The notes beneath the pieces were generated by a model. It was given only the letters and a program-made list of their open reading frames with translations, searched no databases and had not been told where the DNA came from. Shown piece by piece: positions 16,475 through 26,221 of a stretch of 64,000 bases of DNA. Where the stretch lies: assembly GCA_025980465.1 (NCBI GenBank), contig JAICXJ010000008.1:1-64000 (forward strand), given 5' to 3'. The translations under genes were made by a program, and so were the position numbers. The DNA comes from Frankiales bacterium (GTDB lineage: Bacteria; Actinomycetota; Actinomycetes; JAFAQI01). Every line of letters starts with the position of its first letter. Positions within the stretch are counted from its first letter, which is position 1.

Positions 16475-16551
16475 CCCGGCGAGATTAATCCCGATAGCCG
16501 CTGTGCCGGGGCCGGAAGCGACACCACCGCGACGTACCCTCGACGGCAGCG

Positions 16552-18816
16552 ATGACCGCCGTTTTCGACCTGCCATCCGAGCCCCCGGACCGCCCATCCG
16601 AGCCGGAACAGCGGCGTGCCCGGATCGAGCCGGAGAGCCTTCTCGAGGGCCTGAATCCGGAGCAGCGCAAGGCCGTTGTCCATGAGGGCGGACCGCTGCT
16701 GATCGTTGCCGGCGCCGGCTCGGGCAAGACCCGCGTGCTGACCCACCGCATCGCCTGGCTGCTGGCCGAGCGCAACGTCCAGCCGGGGCAGATCCTCGCC
16801 ATCACATTCACCAACAAGGCGGCGGGAGAGATGAAAGACCGAGTCGCCAGGCTGGTCGGCGGCCGCGCTCGGGTGATGTGGGTGTCGACGTTTCACTCCG
16901 CCTGCGTGCGGATCTTGCGCGCCGAGGGCAGCCGGCTCGGATTCAAAAGCACCTTCTCGATCTACGACGCCGACGACTCCCGTCGGTTGATGACGAGCGT
17001 GTGTCGCGACCTTGACCTTGATCCGAAGCGATTCCCGGCTCGCTCGATCAGCACTCAGGTCAGCAACATGAAGAACGAGCTGATCGACTACGAGGACGCC
17101 AAGGCCCGGGCGACCAACCACATCGAGAAGCAGGTCGCGGAGTGCTACGCGCGCTACCAGGACCGACTGCTGCGAGCCAACGCTCTCGACTTCGACGACC
17201 TGATCATGATGACCGTCGCGCTGTTGCAGCTCTTCCCTGACGTTGCGGAGCATTACCGCCGCCGGTTCCGCCATGTCCTCGTCGACGAGTACCAGGACAC
17301 CAATCACGCGCAGTACGTTCTGGTGCGCGAGCTCGTCGGATCGGGTGACGATGCGGCCGAGCTGTGCGTCGTCGGGGACGCGGATCAGTCGGTCTACGCC
17401 TTCCGCGGAGCGACGATTCGCAACATCCTCCAGTTCGAGGAGGACTATCCGAACGCCGCAACCCTCCTGCTCGAACAGAACTACCGCTCGACGCAGAACA
17501 TCCTCACCGCCGCAAATGCGGTCATCGCCCGCAACCCCGGGCGGAAACCGAAGCGGCTGTGGTCAGACGCCGGCGAGGGCGACAAGCTCGTTGGATACGT
17601 CGCTGACAACGAGCACGACGAGGCGGCGTGGGTTGCCGGCGAGATCGACAAGCTGAGCGACGAGCACGGGATCCGGCCCTGCGATGTCGCCGTGTTCTAC
17701 CGGACGAACGCCCAGAGCCGGGTTTTCGAGGAGGTCTTCATCCGGGTCGGCTTGCCGTACAAGGTCGTTGGCGGGGTTCGGTTCTACGAACGGCGCGAGG
17801 TTCGCGACGCCTTGGCCTACCTGCGGGCGATCAACAATCCCGACGACACGGTCTCGTTGCGGCGGATCCTCAACGTGCCCAAGCGCGGCATCGGAGAGCG
17901 CGCCGAAGCCGCGATCGAGACCGTTGCGGAGCGGGAGCGAATCACCTTCTTCGAGGCCCTGCACCGCGCCGAGGAGGCCGCGCTCGTGTCGCGCTCACTC
18001 AACGCCGTGCAAGGGTTCGTGACGCTGTTCGACGCCATCGCGGACCTTCCTGACGCCTCACCCGGCGACATCCTCGAGGCCGTCCTCGACCAGACCGGTT
18101 ACATCGAGGAGCTGCGGGCCAGCGCCGATCCGCAGGACGAAGGGCGGGTCGAGACCCTCGAGGAGCTGGTGTCGGTCGCGCGTGAGTTCGAGCAAAGCCG
18201 GCCCGAGGGGACCCTCGCCGACTTCCTCGAGCAGGTGGCGCTGGTGGCGGACGCGGATCAGGTCCCGTCCGACGATGGGTCGGACGGCGTGGTCACCTTG
18301 ATGACCCTGCATACCGCAAAAGGCCTGGAGTTCCCGGTCGTGTTCCTCACCGGCCTCGAGGACGGTGTCTTTCCGCACATGCGGTCTATGGGCGATGCCA
18401 AGGAGCTCGAGGAGGAGCGACGCCTCGCCTACGTCGGCATCACCCGGGCCGAGAAGCGGCTGTACCTGTCGCGGGCGAATGTCCGGACTGCATGGGGGTC
18501 GCCGGAGTTCAACCCGCCGTCCCGGTTCCTCGACGACGTCAGCCCGGATCTCATCGAATGGCAGGGCGTCGCTGCGGTCAGCCCGTCGCAGGCCGCGATC
18601 ACCAGAGCGAACCGCGCCGGTCGCAGCGCCGGTGTCGGCCTGCGCGCTGTGCCGTCGCTCGCGCCTGGTGACCGGGTGACCCATGACGCGTTCGGCATGG
18701 GCACTGTCGTTGCCGTCCGCGGGAGTGAGGCCTCAGCCGAGGCCGAGGTCGATTTCGGCGAGCAGGTCGGCCGCAAGCGGCTGCTTCTGCGCTACGCGCC
18801 ACTCGTGAAGCTCTAG
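16552..18816 (+). CDS. pcrA: ATP-dependent DNA helicase UvrD/PcrA
   Basis: A 754-residue superfamily 1A helicase that unwinds DNA 3' to 5' in nucleotide excision repair and other processes. Walker A is AGAGSGKTRVLTHR (about residues 53-66). Further motifs are ITFTNKAAGEM (Ia), VDEYQDTNHAQY (II), VVGDADQSVYAFRGA (III), LEQNYRSTQNIL (IV), VTLMTLHTAKGLEFPVVF (V) and RRLAYVGITRAEKRLYL (VI). The C-terminus GDRVTHDAFGMGTVVAV is the Tudor-like module that contacts RNA polymerase in PcrA. Length fits. In mycobacteria uvrD1 is also near sucCD, as here. Confidence 0.97.
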   Translation: MTAVFDLPSEPPDRPSEPEQRRARIEPESLLEGLNPEQRKAVVHEGGPLLIVAGAGSGKTRVLTHRIAWLLAERNVQPGQILAITFTNKAAGEMKDRVARLVGGRARVMWVSTFHSACVRILRAEGSRLGFKSTFSIYDADDSRRLMTSVCRDLDLDPKRFPARSISTQVSNMKNELIDYEDAKARATNHIEKQVAECYARYQDRLLRANALDFDDLIMMTVALLQLFPDVAEHYRRRFRHVLVDEYQDTNHAQYVLVRELVGSGDDAAELCVVGDADQSVYAFRGATIRNILQFEEDYPNAATLLLEQNYRSTQNILTAANAVIARNPGRKPKRLWSDAGEGDKLVGYVADNEHDEAAWVAGEIDKLSDEHGIRPCDVAVFYRTNAQSRVFEEVFIRVGLPYKVVGGVRFYERREVRDALAYLRAINNPDDTVSLRRILNVPKRGIGERAEAAIETVAERERITFFEALHRAEEAALVSRSLNAVQGFVTLFDAIADLPDASPGDILEAVLDQTGYIEELRASADPQDEGRVETLEELVSVAREFEQSRPEGTLADFLEQVALVADADQVPSDDGSDGVVTLMTLHTAKGLEFPVVFLTGLEDGVFPHMRSMGDAKELEEERRLAYVGITRAEKRLYLSRANVRTAWGSPEFNPPSRFLDDVSPDLIEWQGVAAVSPSQAAITRANRAGRSAGVGLRAVPSLAPGDRVTHDAFGMGTVVAVRGSEASAEAEVDFGEQVGRKRLLLRYAPLVKL

Positions 18817-18943
18817 TCGCTCTGAGCCGTTGCTGAACGCCTTCTCAGGTTGCCGCCATCCCGCCGGTTAGGCTGGAAATTCAGCGCACAAGTAACGGTG
18901 CCGCACGCCCGCCGTGCCGCACGAACAAGAGGAAAGGCTTGTC

Positions 18944-19813
18944 GTGGGACGCGAGACTAACAGGCAGCGCCGGGAGCGGCAGGCTGCGACGGCTCGGGAG
19001 AAGGCGGCGGCAGCCCGCTCGGTCGCTCGCCGTCAGGAGCAGCGCCGGCGTGCGATGGCGGTATTGAGCACGGTCCTGGTGATTGCGGCCGTCGGCGCGA
19101 TCGTCGCTGTCATCGCGATCACCTCCAGCGGCAAGAGCGGCAGCACCGCTCGGCTCAGCGCGACGCCGAGCGTGGTGAACGAGGTCACCTCGGTCAGCCC
19201 GGCGTCGCTGGCATCGGTCGGCCAGGGTTCGGCCCAGTTGCTGGCGAAGCCGATCACGGATCCGCCGCTGACCCAGAACGGAAAGCCCGAGCTCCTCTAC
19301 ATCGGCGGCGAGTTCTGTCCGTTCTGCGCGGCCGAGAGGTGGTCGCTGGTTCAGGCGCTGTCGCGGTTCGGCACGTTCTCCAACCTCAAGGAGATCCGCT
19401 CCGCTCTCACCGACGGCAACATCGCGACGTTCTCGTTCTACAAGGCGTCGTACCAGAGCAAGTACCTGTCCTTCGTCGCGGTTGAGAACGAGGATCGTGA
19501 CCGCAAGCAGCTCGAGCCGCTCACCACCGCCGAGGCGAAGATCTTCACGAAGTACACGACGGGCTTCCCGTTCCTCGACTTCGGCGGTAAGTACGTGCAG
19601 CTGAACTCCGGCTACAGTCCCAACGACATCTCCGGCCTCAACCAGAAGCAGATCGCCGCCGACCTGGCCGACCCGACGAGCAAGGTTGGCAAGGACATTC
19701 TCGGCGAGGCGAACGTGGTGACGGCGATGCTGTGCAAGCTGACGAACAACCGGCCGGCGTCGGTGTGCCACGCGGTCGACATCACTTCGATCCAGTCCCA
19801 CCTCAGTGCCTGA
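18944..19813 (+). CDS. DUF929-family membrane thioredoxin-like protein A (CPFC)
   Basis: A 289-residue protein with a basic N-terminus, one membrane helix at about residues 39-60 and an extracytoplasmic domain of the DUF929 family. The motif [13 protein letters not shown] has Cys125 and Cys128 in a CxxC arrangement typical of thioredoxin-like folds, and two more Cys lie near the C-terminus. I use GTG 18944, preceded by GAGGAAAGG, because this start aligns with the paralogue at 20285. The gene overlaps the VKOR gene by 8 bases. The context suggests a DsbA-like thiol oxidase recycled by VKOR, although DUF929 has no established activity. Confidence 0.85.
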   Translation: MGRETNRQRRERQAATAREKAAAARSVARRQEQRRRAMAVLSTVLVIAAVGAIVAVIAITSSGKSGSTARLSATPSVVNEVTSVSPASLASVGQGSAQLLAKPITDPPLTQNGKPELLYIGGEFCPFCAAERWSLVQALSRFGTFSNLKEIRSALTDGNIATFSFYKASYQSKYLSFVAVENEDRDRKQLEPLTTAEAKIFTKYTTGFPFLDFGGKYVQLNSGYSPNDISGLNQKQIAADLADPTSKVGKDILGEANVVTAMLCKLTNNRPASVCHAVDITSIQSHLSA

Positions 19814-20273
19814 CCAGCCGCCGCCGCAGCGCTGCGTCCGCTGGGCCTGGCCGATCACCCTTCCGCTCGCTCTGCTCGGGCTGGCCGACTCGATCTATCT
19901 GACCGTCGCCCACTTCGACACCAAGGTGGTGTTGGCGTGCTCCGCGACCAGCCACATCAACTGCGAGAAGGTCACTCAGAGCGCGCAGTCGGAGATCTTC
20001 GGCCACATCCCGGTCTCACTCATCGGCGCCATCTACTTCCTCATTGGGGTCGCGATCTGCACGCCATGGGCGTGGAAGCGGGGCAACCTGCTGCTCGACC
20101 GGATCCGGCTCGCCGGCGTCACAGTGGGGATGGGAATGGTGGTCTACCTCGTCTCGGTCGAGGCGCATCTCCACGCGATCTGCCTGTACTGCACCGGCAT
20201 TCACGTCATCACGTTCCTCCTGTTCATCACCATCCTCGCGGCGTACCTGTTGCGACCGCTCGACGCTGACTGA
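19806..20273 (+). CDS. Vitamin K epoxide reductase family protein (DsbB-like)
   Basis: A 155-residue integral membrane protein of the VKOR family, with about four helices. It has the four redox-active cysteines expected: Cys45 and Cys53 in the periplasmic loop (CSATSHINC) and the quinone-proximal CLYC pair, Cys126 and Cys129. Bacterial VKORs oxidise a thioredoxin-like partner and pass electrons to quinone, replacing DsbB in actinobacteria. It has no fused thioredoxin domain, so the DUF929 proteins encoded on either side are the obvious partners. GTG 19806 overlaps the upstream stop by 8 bases. Confidence 0.92.
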   Translation: MPDQPPPQRCVRWAWPITLPLALLGLADSIYLTVAHFDTKVVLACSATSHINCEKVTQSAQSEIFGHIPVSLIGAIYFLIGVAICTPWAWKRGNLLLDRIRLAGVTVGMGMVVYLVSVEAHLHAICLYCTGIHVITFLLFITILAAYLLRPLDAD

Positions 20274-20284
20274 GGCGGCCCGAC

Positions 20285-21151
20285 ATGGCACGTGAGACCA
20301 ACAAGTCGCGGCGGCAGGCCCAGGCACAGTCCGCGCGAGAGAAGGCCGCGGCGGCGCGCGTAGCGCAGCAGCGGGCGGACCAGCGCCGCAGGGCCGTCGT
20401 CATCATCAGCTCGGTGGTCGCGCTCGCCCTGATCGGCGTGATCATCGCGGTCGCCGCGGTGAATTCGAAGAACTCCAAGACGCCGGAGCGCAAGACGACG
20501 GCATCCCCCGCTCTGGTCAACCAGATCACCTCGGTGCCGAGCGCGACCCTCGCCTCGGTCGGCAAAGGTGGGGCCCTCGGCCACCTCCGGCGGGTGTCGG
20601 ACACCCCGCTGACCGTCAACGGCAAGCCGGGCGTCCTCTATATCGGGGGTGAGTTCTGCCCGTTCTGCGCCGGCGAGCGCTGGGCGCTGATCCAGGCGTT
20701 GTCGCGGTTCGGGTCGTTCTCCGGCCTGCAACAGATCCGCTCGAGCGAGGACAACTTCCCGACCTTCGACTTCGTCAACTCGACCTACACGAGCAAGTAC
20801 CTGTCCTTCACACCCCGTGAGATCGAGGACGAGAACCACAACCGGCTGCAGACCATGACTTCCGAGCAACAGTCGCTGTTCGCGAAGTACTCCGGCGGCG
20901 GAAACTTCCCGTTCGTCTACATCGGTGGGAAGTACTACTTCTACGGCGCCGACCTCGACGTGACCGTGCTCAACGGTCTGACCTGGCAGCAGGTTGCCTC
21001 CGATCTGAAGGATCCGAGCAGCAAAGTGGCGCAAGCGATCGACGGCGAGGCCAACTACCTCACCGCTGCGTTGTGCACGGTCACCGGCAACAAGCCGGCC
21101 GCCGCCTGTACCTCGACCATCACCGGACTGCAGAGCCAACTTCCGACCTGA
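20285..21151 (+). CDS. DUF929-family membrane thioredoxin-like protein B (CPFC)
   Basis: A 288-residue paralogue of the protein encoded at 18944. It has the same basic N-terminus ([20 protein letters not shown]), one membrane helix at about 37-58, and [13 protein letters not shown] with Cys125 and Cys128 at the same positions. The C-terminal part has two conserved Cys ([16 protein letters not shown]). It follows VKOR by 11 bases and is probably in the same operon. The two copies have diverged considerably in the middle region, so they may have different client proteins. The 3' end overlaps the convergent PAP2 gene by 32 bases. Confidence 0.85.
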   Translation: MARETNKSRRQAQAQSAREKAAAARVAQQRADQRRRAVVIISSVVALALIGVIIAVAAVNSKNSKTPERKTTASPALVNQITSVPSATLASVGKGGALGHLRRVSDTPLTVNGKPGVLYIGGEFCPFCAGERWALIQALSRFGSFSGLQQIRSSEDNFPTFDFVNSTYTSKYLSFTPREIEDENHNRLQTMTSEQQSLFAKYSGGGNFPFVYIGGKYYFYGADLDVTVLNGLTWQQVASDLKDPSSKVAQAIDGEANYLTAALCTVTGNKPAAACTSTITGLQSQLPT

Positions 21152-21872
21152 CCGGCTGGTCCAGGCGAGCGCGCGGCGGTGGGCGGACGAGCAGCCGCCG
21201 TAGCTGGAGACCGATCAGGTAGCCGACCACCGTCAGCGCGGCTCCGGTGATGAGATCGAACGTGTAGTGGTTTCCGGTTGCCAGCACGGTGACGGCGGTC
21301 AGGATCGGATGCAGCGCCTCGAGGCATCGCAACCACCAGCGAGTCGTGATCGCCCACAACGCGACAGCTGTCCACAGTGCCCAGGCCAAATGAAGCGACG
21401 GGACCGCGGCGTAGAGGTTCGCACTTTTCGCCTCGACGGTGTAGGCGAACGGCAACGCCGAGTGCACCGTGTCGTGGATGCCGGTGTGCAGCAGGCGGGG
21501 GGGCGCAACCGGGTAGACCCAGTAGATCGCAAGGCCGATCAGGCTGAGCAGGATCAGTACATTGCGGTGAAAGGTGTAGCCCCGCCCGGCGACCCACAGC
21601 GCGAGAAGTGTGAACGCGACCATGCCGAGATGCATCACGACGTAGTAGCCGGCGAGGACATCAGACAGGGCGTCGTAATGCGACACCCAGTGGTTGAGCG
21701 ATTTGCTCCAATCGAGATGAAGCCGGTGGTCCAGGCCGAGGACGGCGTAGCCGTGTCGGACAGCAGTGGCGACGACATTGCCGTGCAGCGAGCGCACGGC
21801 GTCGTAGGCCCAGGCGAACCCAACGATCAGCAGGGCCTGAATCCACCAGCGTGGCCGATCCATCGACTCCAC
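21120..21872 (-). CDS. PAP2-family membrane phosphatase
   Basis: A 250-residue polytopic protein with about six helices. It carries the bacterial PAP2/inositolphosphotransferase-like pattern: YPVAPPRLL, then [10 protein letters not shown] with the PSxH motif and [14 protein letters not shown] with the second His and Asp. Such proteins dephosphorylate lipid phosphates or transfer phospho-headgroups. The longer N-terminal part and the APPRL motif resemble the Aur1/Ipt1-like subgroup of actinobacteria. Start GTG 21872 is given; ATG at 21863 is also possible. It converges on the DUF929 gene. Confidence 0.88.
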   Translation of the reverse strand: MESMDRPRWWIQALLIVGFAWAYDAVRSLHGNVVATAVRHGYAVLGLDHRLHLDWSKSLNHWVSHYDALSDVLAGYYVVMHLGMVAFTLLALWVAGRGYTFHRNVLILLSLIGLAIYWVYPVAPPRLLHTGIHDTVHSALPFAYTVEAKSANLYAAVPSLHLAWALWTAVALWAITTRWWLRCLEALHPILTAVTVLATGNHYTFDLITGAALTVVGYLIGLQLRRLLVRPPPRARLDQPVRSEVGSAVR

Positions 21873-21906
21873 GAGGGCCGACGTTAACCCAAATCGGGCA
21901 AGTAGC

Positions 21907-22878
21907 TCAGCCGGCGGTACTCGCCTGTCGGGCGTGCCGAATCCGGGTCCGGATCCGGGTCGGCACCGACTCCCGCGGCGGCTCCAGCCGGGTCACCCCT
22001 GCGGTGAGGGTGGCACCGTCGGAGCCGAGGTGCGCCAGGGTCGTTGCGATCTCGTGAACGATCCGTCGATCGATGGGCAACGACAGGTGACCGACGCCCC
22101 GCACGAGGATGTTGCGCGCCGAAAGATCGGGGTGGTCGAGCCGCGCCGACTGCTTGGGTGAGATCAGGGCGTCGATGTCACTCCAGAACGAGACGAAGCG
22201 GGTCTGGCAGGAGGTGATCGGCTCGTCGAGCTCCGCGAGCACCTCGCTGCCCGGACGGAGCTGGCGCACGATGCCATGCGGCACGAGCCGTGCCGCATGG
22301 GTGCCCCGGTGTGGTGTGCCGAGCGTGACGAGGGTGTGCACTCGGCCGTCACCGTCGAGCCGCTGCACGTAGTAGCGGGCGATCAGGCCGCCCATCGAAT
22401 GGCCGATGACGTGGATGCGTTCATAACCGGTCTGCTCGCAGATCGCCTCAATCGTGGCGCCCAGTTGCCTGGCGGCGGAGCGGACGTCCGCCGTCCAGAT
22501 CTGGTAGTTCATCGTCCAGATCCGGCCGAAGCCGCGGCGCCGCAACTGACGGCGAAGCAGGGCGAAGATCGACCGGTTGTCGACCAGCCCGTGCAACAGC
22601 AGGATGGGGGTTCCGGCCGCCTCGACGTCACCGATCAGCAGGCCGCGATGCAGCGGCGGGAGGTCGTCGAGGGTGAACCGCTCGACGTCAGGCTGTGCCT
22701 TCTCCTGCGCAACCCCGAAGGGGTAGCTCACCACGTGGGCGGCGAGCCAGGCGGCCTCGACAACGGACCCGGTGACGGCGCTGACGCTGAGCATCGCGCG
22801 GGCGCTGCGGCTGACATTGCTGCCCGCTTGCCGACTGCGGGTGGCGATGGCGGCAGCCTTCTCGCTGGCCTTGCTCAC
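21907..22878 (-). CDS. Alpha/beta hydrolase, lipase-like
   Basis: A 323-residue alpha/beta hydrolase. ILLLHGLVDNRSIF forms the oxyanion region, and GHSMGGLIARYYVQRL (about 162-177) contains the nucleophile Ser in a GxSxG elbow, like triacylglycerol lipases and PGAP1-like esterases. TPHRGTHAA after the elbow is also typical. The N-terminal 50 residues contain a hydrophobic Ala/Val stretch but no clear signal peptide. GTG 22878 is chosen because GAGGACGGGAG lies just upstream; a longer frame extending to 23184 overlaps the preceding carboxyltransferase gene. Substrate unknown; probably a lipid ester. Confidence 0.87.
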   Translation of the reverse strand: MSKASEKAAAIATRSRQAGSNVSRSARAMLSVSAVTGSVVEAAWLAAHVVSYPFGVAQEKAQPDVERFTLDDLPPLHRGLLIGDVEAAGTPILLLHGLVDNRSIFALLRRQLRRRGFGRIWTMNYQIWTADVRSAARQLGATIEAICEQTGYERIHVIGHSMGGLIARYYVQRLDGDGRVHTLVTLGTPHRGTHAARLVPHGIVRQLRPGSEVLAELDEPITSCQTRFVSFWSDIDALISPKQSARLDHPDLSARNILVRGVGHLSLPIDRRIVHEIATTLAHLGSDGATLTAGVTRLEPPRESVPTRIRTRIRHARQASTAG

Positions 22879-22943
22879 ACTCCCGTCCTCCGTCGATCCA
22901 GGGGGAAGGACTTGCCGACGTGTACTGCCGCCGTGACACGGAA

Positions 22944-22968
22944 CGACGCGGCAACATCTGCCGCGTCG
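22944..22968. terminator. Perfect 10-bp hairpin between carboxyltransferase-like and lipase genes
   Basis: CGACGCGGCA at 22944-22953 pairs perfectly with TGCCGCGTCG at 22959-22968 across a 5-base loop (ACATC). It is in the 200-base gap between two minus-strand genes, about 110 bases past the upstream stop. There is no U tract, so it could be a terminator or a structured leader for the lipase transcript. Confidence 0.45.
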
Positions 22969-23078
22969 GCAACGCGCCCGCGACGCTACTTGATCGTGCG
23001 CGCTCTCCGCGGCCAGACCGTGGATTTCGTGGTTCTTTTCACACCTCGTGTCGCCGAAGACCGGCTTCGATTCCGCCG

Positions 23079-24452
23079 CTAGTCGGGCGATTCGGGCAGC
23101 GGCGCTGCCCATCTCGCCCGTCGCCTGGCCAGCCGCTCGGCGGCCGGCAACGCTCGGAGCCGGTCGATCACGCCCGCGATCCACGCTCCTTCCTGCCCGG
23201 CGGGCACGAACTCGTCCGCGAGGCCGTCGGCTAGCAGATCTGCGGGGGTGATTCGCATCATCCGGCTGGCCTCGGCAGGTTCGATCCGTAGCGCGGCGGC
23301 GGCGCCGACCGGCCCGAGCGCGGCGAACCAGCCGTAGCGCCCCACTCCGACGACGTCGGTGACCGCACCAGCCAGCGCACCTCCCGAGCCGCCCTCGCCG
23401 TGGACGAGTGACACGGCCGGCGCGGGGGTGTCGAGCACCGCGAGCAGGCTCGACCCGATTGCCGGAGTCAGTCCGTCGGCCTCGGCGTGCGGGTCGGCTC
23501 CCGGCGTATCGACCAGGACGACGAGGGCCAGATCGAGTGCGCCGGCTAGCTCCGCCGCGCGTTGCAGCAGCCGGAAGCCGCGCGCGCCGGGCATCGCGCC
23601 CCGGTGGGCGGCCAGCGCGACGGCAATCGCGCGCCGCCCGGACAGCCGTCCGACGACCGCGGCGACGGCCGGATCGGCGCCGTTGAGCGGCACCCGGTCG
23701 GTCAGCATCGCGTCGATCAGCTGCGCCCCGGTGGGTCGGTCGGCCGAGGCCGACGCGTCGTACTGTTCGTCGCCCGGAAGATCCGGCGCCGCCTCGGCCC
23801 TGACCTCATCAACCGGCGTGGGCTGCGAGGGTGCGAAGGCCGCGAGAGCCTTCCCGATCAGCTCCACGACGGTGTCGGGGGTGGCGACGGCGTCGATCAG
23901 CCCGGCCCGGTACGCCGCGTCCGCGGTGCTCGCGCCCTCGGCAACCGGCCGGCCGGTCATCGCCGTGACGACCCGAGGGCCGGAGAATCCGATCAGCGCG
24001 CCCGACATCCCGATCCGGAGGTCGGCAGCCGAGCCGATCGCGACCCAGACCCCGCCGGTGGTCGGGTGATCGGCAACGGCGAGGTGAGGCAGGCCCGCGG
24101 CGCGCAGCTCGGCGAGCGCGAGCGCAGCCCGGGGAATACCGACCAGCGCCCGCATCCCTTCCGGAAGACGGGTTCCGCCGCTACGCAGGATGGTGACGAG
24201 GGGGCGTTGCTGCTCGATCGCGACCCGCGTCGCGGCGACGAATGCAGTGGCGTCTGCCGCTCCGAAGCTGCCGCCGTGACGGGAGAACTCCCAGCGGGCC
24301 ACCACGACGTCGACCCCGTTGACAGCGGCGAGTGCGCACTGCAACGCGGCCGAGCCAGGCAGCACTTCGGCGTCGGCGAGAATCGCGTCGGACCAGCCGC
24401 TGTCGGTCGGATCAGTCCCGCCCATGACGAGCAAGCATGCCGTGCGGGGCAT
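23079..24452 (-). CDS. Carboxyltransferase-domain protein (acyl-CoA carboxylase AccD-like)
   Basis: A 457-residue protein with two crotonase-fold halves, resembling the fused carboxyltransferase subunit of acyl-CoA carboxylases. The N-terminal half has [17 protein letters not shown] and [17 protein letters not shown], and the C-terminal half [32 protein letters not shown] and [13 protein letters not shown], the last two lining the acyl-CoA and carboxybiotin sites in relatives. There is no zinc ribbon. It differs strongly from the accD at 60905 and may be a specialised or regulatory copy. ATG 24452 is the first start; ATG 24425 is possible. It is divergent from the B12-binding gene. Confidence 0.75.
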   Translation of the reverse strand: MPRTACLLVMGGTDPTDSGWSDAILADAEVLPGSAALQCALAAVNGVDVVVARWEFSRHGGSFGAADATAFVAATRVAIEQQRPLVTILRSGGTRLPEGMRALVGIPRAALALAELRAAGLPHLAVADHPTTGGVWVAIGSAADLRIGMSGALIGFSGPRVVTAMTGRPVAEGASTADAAYRAGLIDAVATPDTVVELIGKALAAFAPSQPTPVDEVRAEAAPDLPGDEQYDASASADRPTGAQLIDAMLTDRVPLNGADPAVAAVVGRLSGRRAIAVALAAHRGAMPGARGFRLLQRAAELAGALDLALVVLVDTPGADPHAEADGLTPAIGSSLLAVLDTPAPAVSLVHGEGGSGGALAGAVTDVVGVGRYGWFAALGPVGAAAALRIEPAEASRMMRITPADLLADGLADEFVPAGQEGAWIAGVIDRLRALPAAERLARRRARWAAPLPESPD

Positions 24453-24519
24453 TGACTACCCTCGAAGGGCCCGGATTCGGGCGGGTGAGACCGTGGGATG
24501 TCAAAAGGGAGGGACCGCC

Positions 24520-24915
24520 ATGCCGATCCGGGTGGTCATTGCGAAGCCGGGCCTCGACGGCCACGACCGCGGCGCGAAGGTCGTGGCCCGTGCCCTTCGC
24601 GACGCCGGCATGGAGGTCATCTACACCGGGTTGCACCAGACCCCGGAGCAGATCGTCGCGGCCGCGATCCAGGAGGACGCGCAAGCGATCGGGCTATCGG
24701 TGCTGTCCGGTGCCCACATGACGCTGTTCAAGAAGGTCGTCGAGCTGCTCGCCGAGAGTGACGCGCGCGACATCGTCGTGTTCGGAGGCGGCATCATCCC
24801 CGACGCGGACATTGCACCGTTGAAGGACCTCGGTGTCGCCGAGGTCTTCACCCCCGGTACGCCGACCGGCACCATCGTCGACTGGGTTCGTAGCCACGTC
24901 GGGGCGAACGCCTGA
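24520..24915 (+). CDS. Cobalamin B12-binding domain protein (methylmalonyl-CoA mutase small domain)
   Basis: A 131-residue stand-alone B12-binding domain like the C-terminal domain of methylmalonyl-CoA or isobutyryl-CoA mutases. The cobalamin signature is intact: DGHDRG (about residues 12-17) with the lower-ligand His, then SVLSGAH and [10 protein letters not shown] for the nucleotide tail. It should pair with a separate large mutase subunit, which is not in the window. A strong AGGGAGGG lies 6 bases before ATG 24520. It is divergent from a carboxyltransferase-like gene, which hints at a shared link to methylmalonyl-CoA metabolism feeding succinyl-CoA; sucCD follow downstream. Confidence 0.92.
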   Translation: MPIRVVIAKPGLDGHDRGAKVVARALRDAGMEVIYTGLHQTPEQIVAAAIQEDAQAIGLSVLSGAHMTLFKKVVELLAESDARDIVVFGGGIIPDADIAPLKDLGVAEVFTPGTPTGTIVDWVRSHVGANA

Positions 24916-24917
24916 CC

Positions 24918-24971
24918 CCCACGCATGTGCCATTGGTGGCGTAATAGCCCCACCCATGTGCCATTGGTAGG
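24918..24971. repeat. REP-like repeat, locus 2 (two tandem 31-bp units)
   Basis: Two direct copies of CATGTGCCATTGGTRG start at 24924 and 24955, exactly 31 bases apart. Each is preceded by CCCAC-type sequence. The pair starts 3 bases after the B12-binding gene stop and ends about 65 bases before sucC. Orientation is opposite to locus 5. Confidence 0.88.
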
Positions 24972-25035
24972 CACGATTCCGGCGCCCGATACCGTGAGTT
25001 TGCTTAATCAGTGCGGTGTTGAGTGAGGAGCAAGG

Positions 25036-26220
25036 GTGGACCTGTTCGAGTGGCAGGCGAAGGAGTTGTTCGCCAAGTACGGCGTACCGACCACTCGCCA
25101 GGTCGTGGTGACCTCGATCGATGAGGTGGCGGCCGCCGCCGACTCGCTCGGTGGTGGACCGGTGATGGTGAAGGCCCAGGTCAAGGCCGGCGGCCGGGGC
25201 AAGGCCGGCGGGGTGAAGTTCGCGCCGACCACGGCTGATGCGGTCGAGAAGGCCGGCCCGATCATGGGAATGGACATCAAGGGCCACACCGTGCGCACCC
25301 TGCTGATCTCCGAGGCTGCCGACATCGGCGAGGAGTACTACTTCTCCTTCCTGCTCGACCGCGCGAACCGCAACTACCTCGCGATGTGCTCCTCCGAGGG
25401 TGGCATGGAGATCGAGGAGCTCGCGGTCGAGCGACCGGAAGCACTGGCTCGGGTGACAGTCGACCCGGTGGCGGGGGTGGACGCCGCGAAGGCGCTCGAG
25501 ATCGCCACCGCCGGCAACATCCCGGAACCCGTGCGCGAGAAAGCTGCCGCGGTCATCGAGCAGCTGTGGCAGGTCTTCGTCGGCGAGGAAGCGACGCTCG
25601 TCGAGGTCAACCCGCTGGTCCGGACGCCGGACGACGATGTCCTCGCCCTCGACGGGAAGGTGACCCTCGACGACAACGCAGACTTCCGGCACGAGAGCGT
25701 CCACAACGGTTATCGCGACATCTCGGCGACAGATCCGCTCGAGGTCCGGGCCAAGGAGCTCCACCTCAACTACGTCAAGCTCGACGGCGAGGTGGGGATC
25801 ATTGGCAACGGCGCCGGACTCGTGATGTCGACGCTCGATGTCGTGGCCTACGCGGGCGAGGAGTTCGGCGCGGTTAAACCCGCGAACTTCCTCGACATCG
25901 GGGGTGGCGCGTCCGCCGAGGTGATGGCGAACGGGCTCGACGTGATCCTCTCCGACCCGTCGGTGCGGTCGGTCTTCGTGAACGTCTTCGGCGGAATCAC
26001 CTCGTGCGACGCGGTCGCCAACGGAATCGTCTCGGCGCTTTCGCTGCTGACGTCTCGCGGGGAGGAGGTGACGAAGCCCCTCGTCGTACGGCTCGACGGC
26101 AACAACGCCGAGGAGGGACGGCGCATCCTAACCGAAGCCAACCACCCACTCGTGGAGCAACTCGACACGATGGACGGCGCCGCGCGCCGAGCCGCCGAGC
26201 TCGCCGGGAAGGCGGCCTGA
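25036..26220 (+). CDS. sucC: Succinyl-CoA synthetase beta subunit
   Basis: A 394-residue ATP-grasp subunit of succinyl-CoA synthetase, the TCA-cycle enzyme that makes ATP or GTP from succinyl-CoA. The start [18 protein letters not shown] is the family N-terminus. [19 protein letters not shown] is the nucleotide-binding region, and LEVNPLV-like sequence ([14 protein letters not shown]) binds metal. [10 protein letters not shown] and [19 protein letters not shown] match the C-terminal ligase domain. A GAGGAG lies 5 bases before GTG 25036. It is one base from sucD. In mycobacteria sucCD are near uvrD and the perM-purN-purH genes, as here. Confidence 0.97.
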   Translation: MDLFEWQAKELFAKYGVPTTRQVVVTSIDEVAAAADSLGGGPVMVKAQVKAGGRGKAGGVKFAPTTADAVEKAGPIMGMDIKGHTVRTLLISEAADIGEEYYFSFLLDRANRNYLAMCSSEGGMEIEELAVERPEALARVTVDPVAGVDAAKALEIATAGNIPEPVREKAAAVIEQLWQVFVGEEATLVEVNPLVRTPDDDVLALDGKVTLDDNADFRHESVHNGYRDISATDPLEVRAKELHLNYVKLDGEVGIIGNGAGLVMSTLDVVAYAGEEFGAVKPANFLDIGGGASAEVMANGLDVILSDPSVRSVFVNVFGGITSCDAVANGIVSALSLLTSRGEEVTKPLVVRLDGNNAEEGRRILTEANHPLVEQLDTMDGAARRAAELAGKAA

Positions 26221-26221
26221 C

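Noticed and set aside
22879-23184. N-terminal extension of the lipase
   Set aside because: The frame stays open upstream of 22878 but overlaps the previous gene's end, and its sequence (Arg/Cys/Ala-rich) does not look like coding sequence. A good ribosome site supports GTG 22878.
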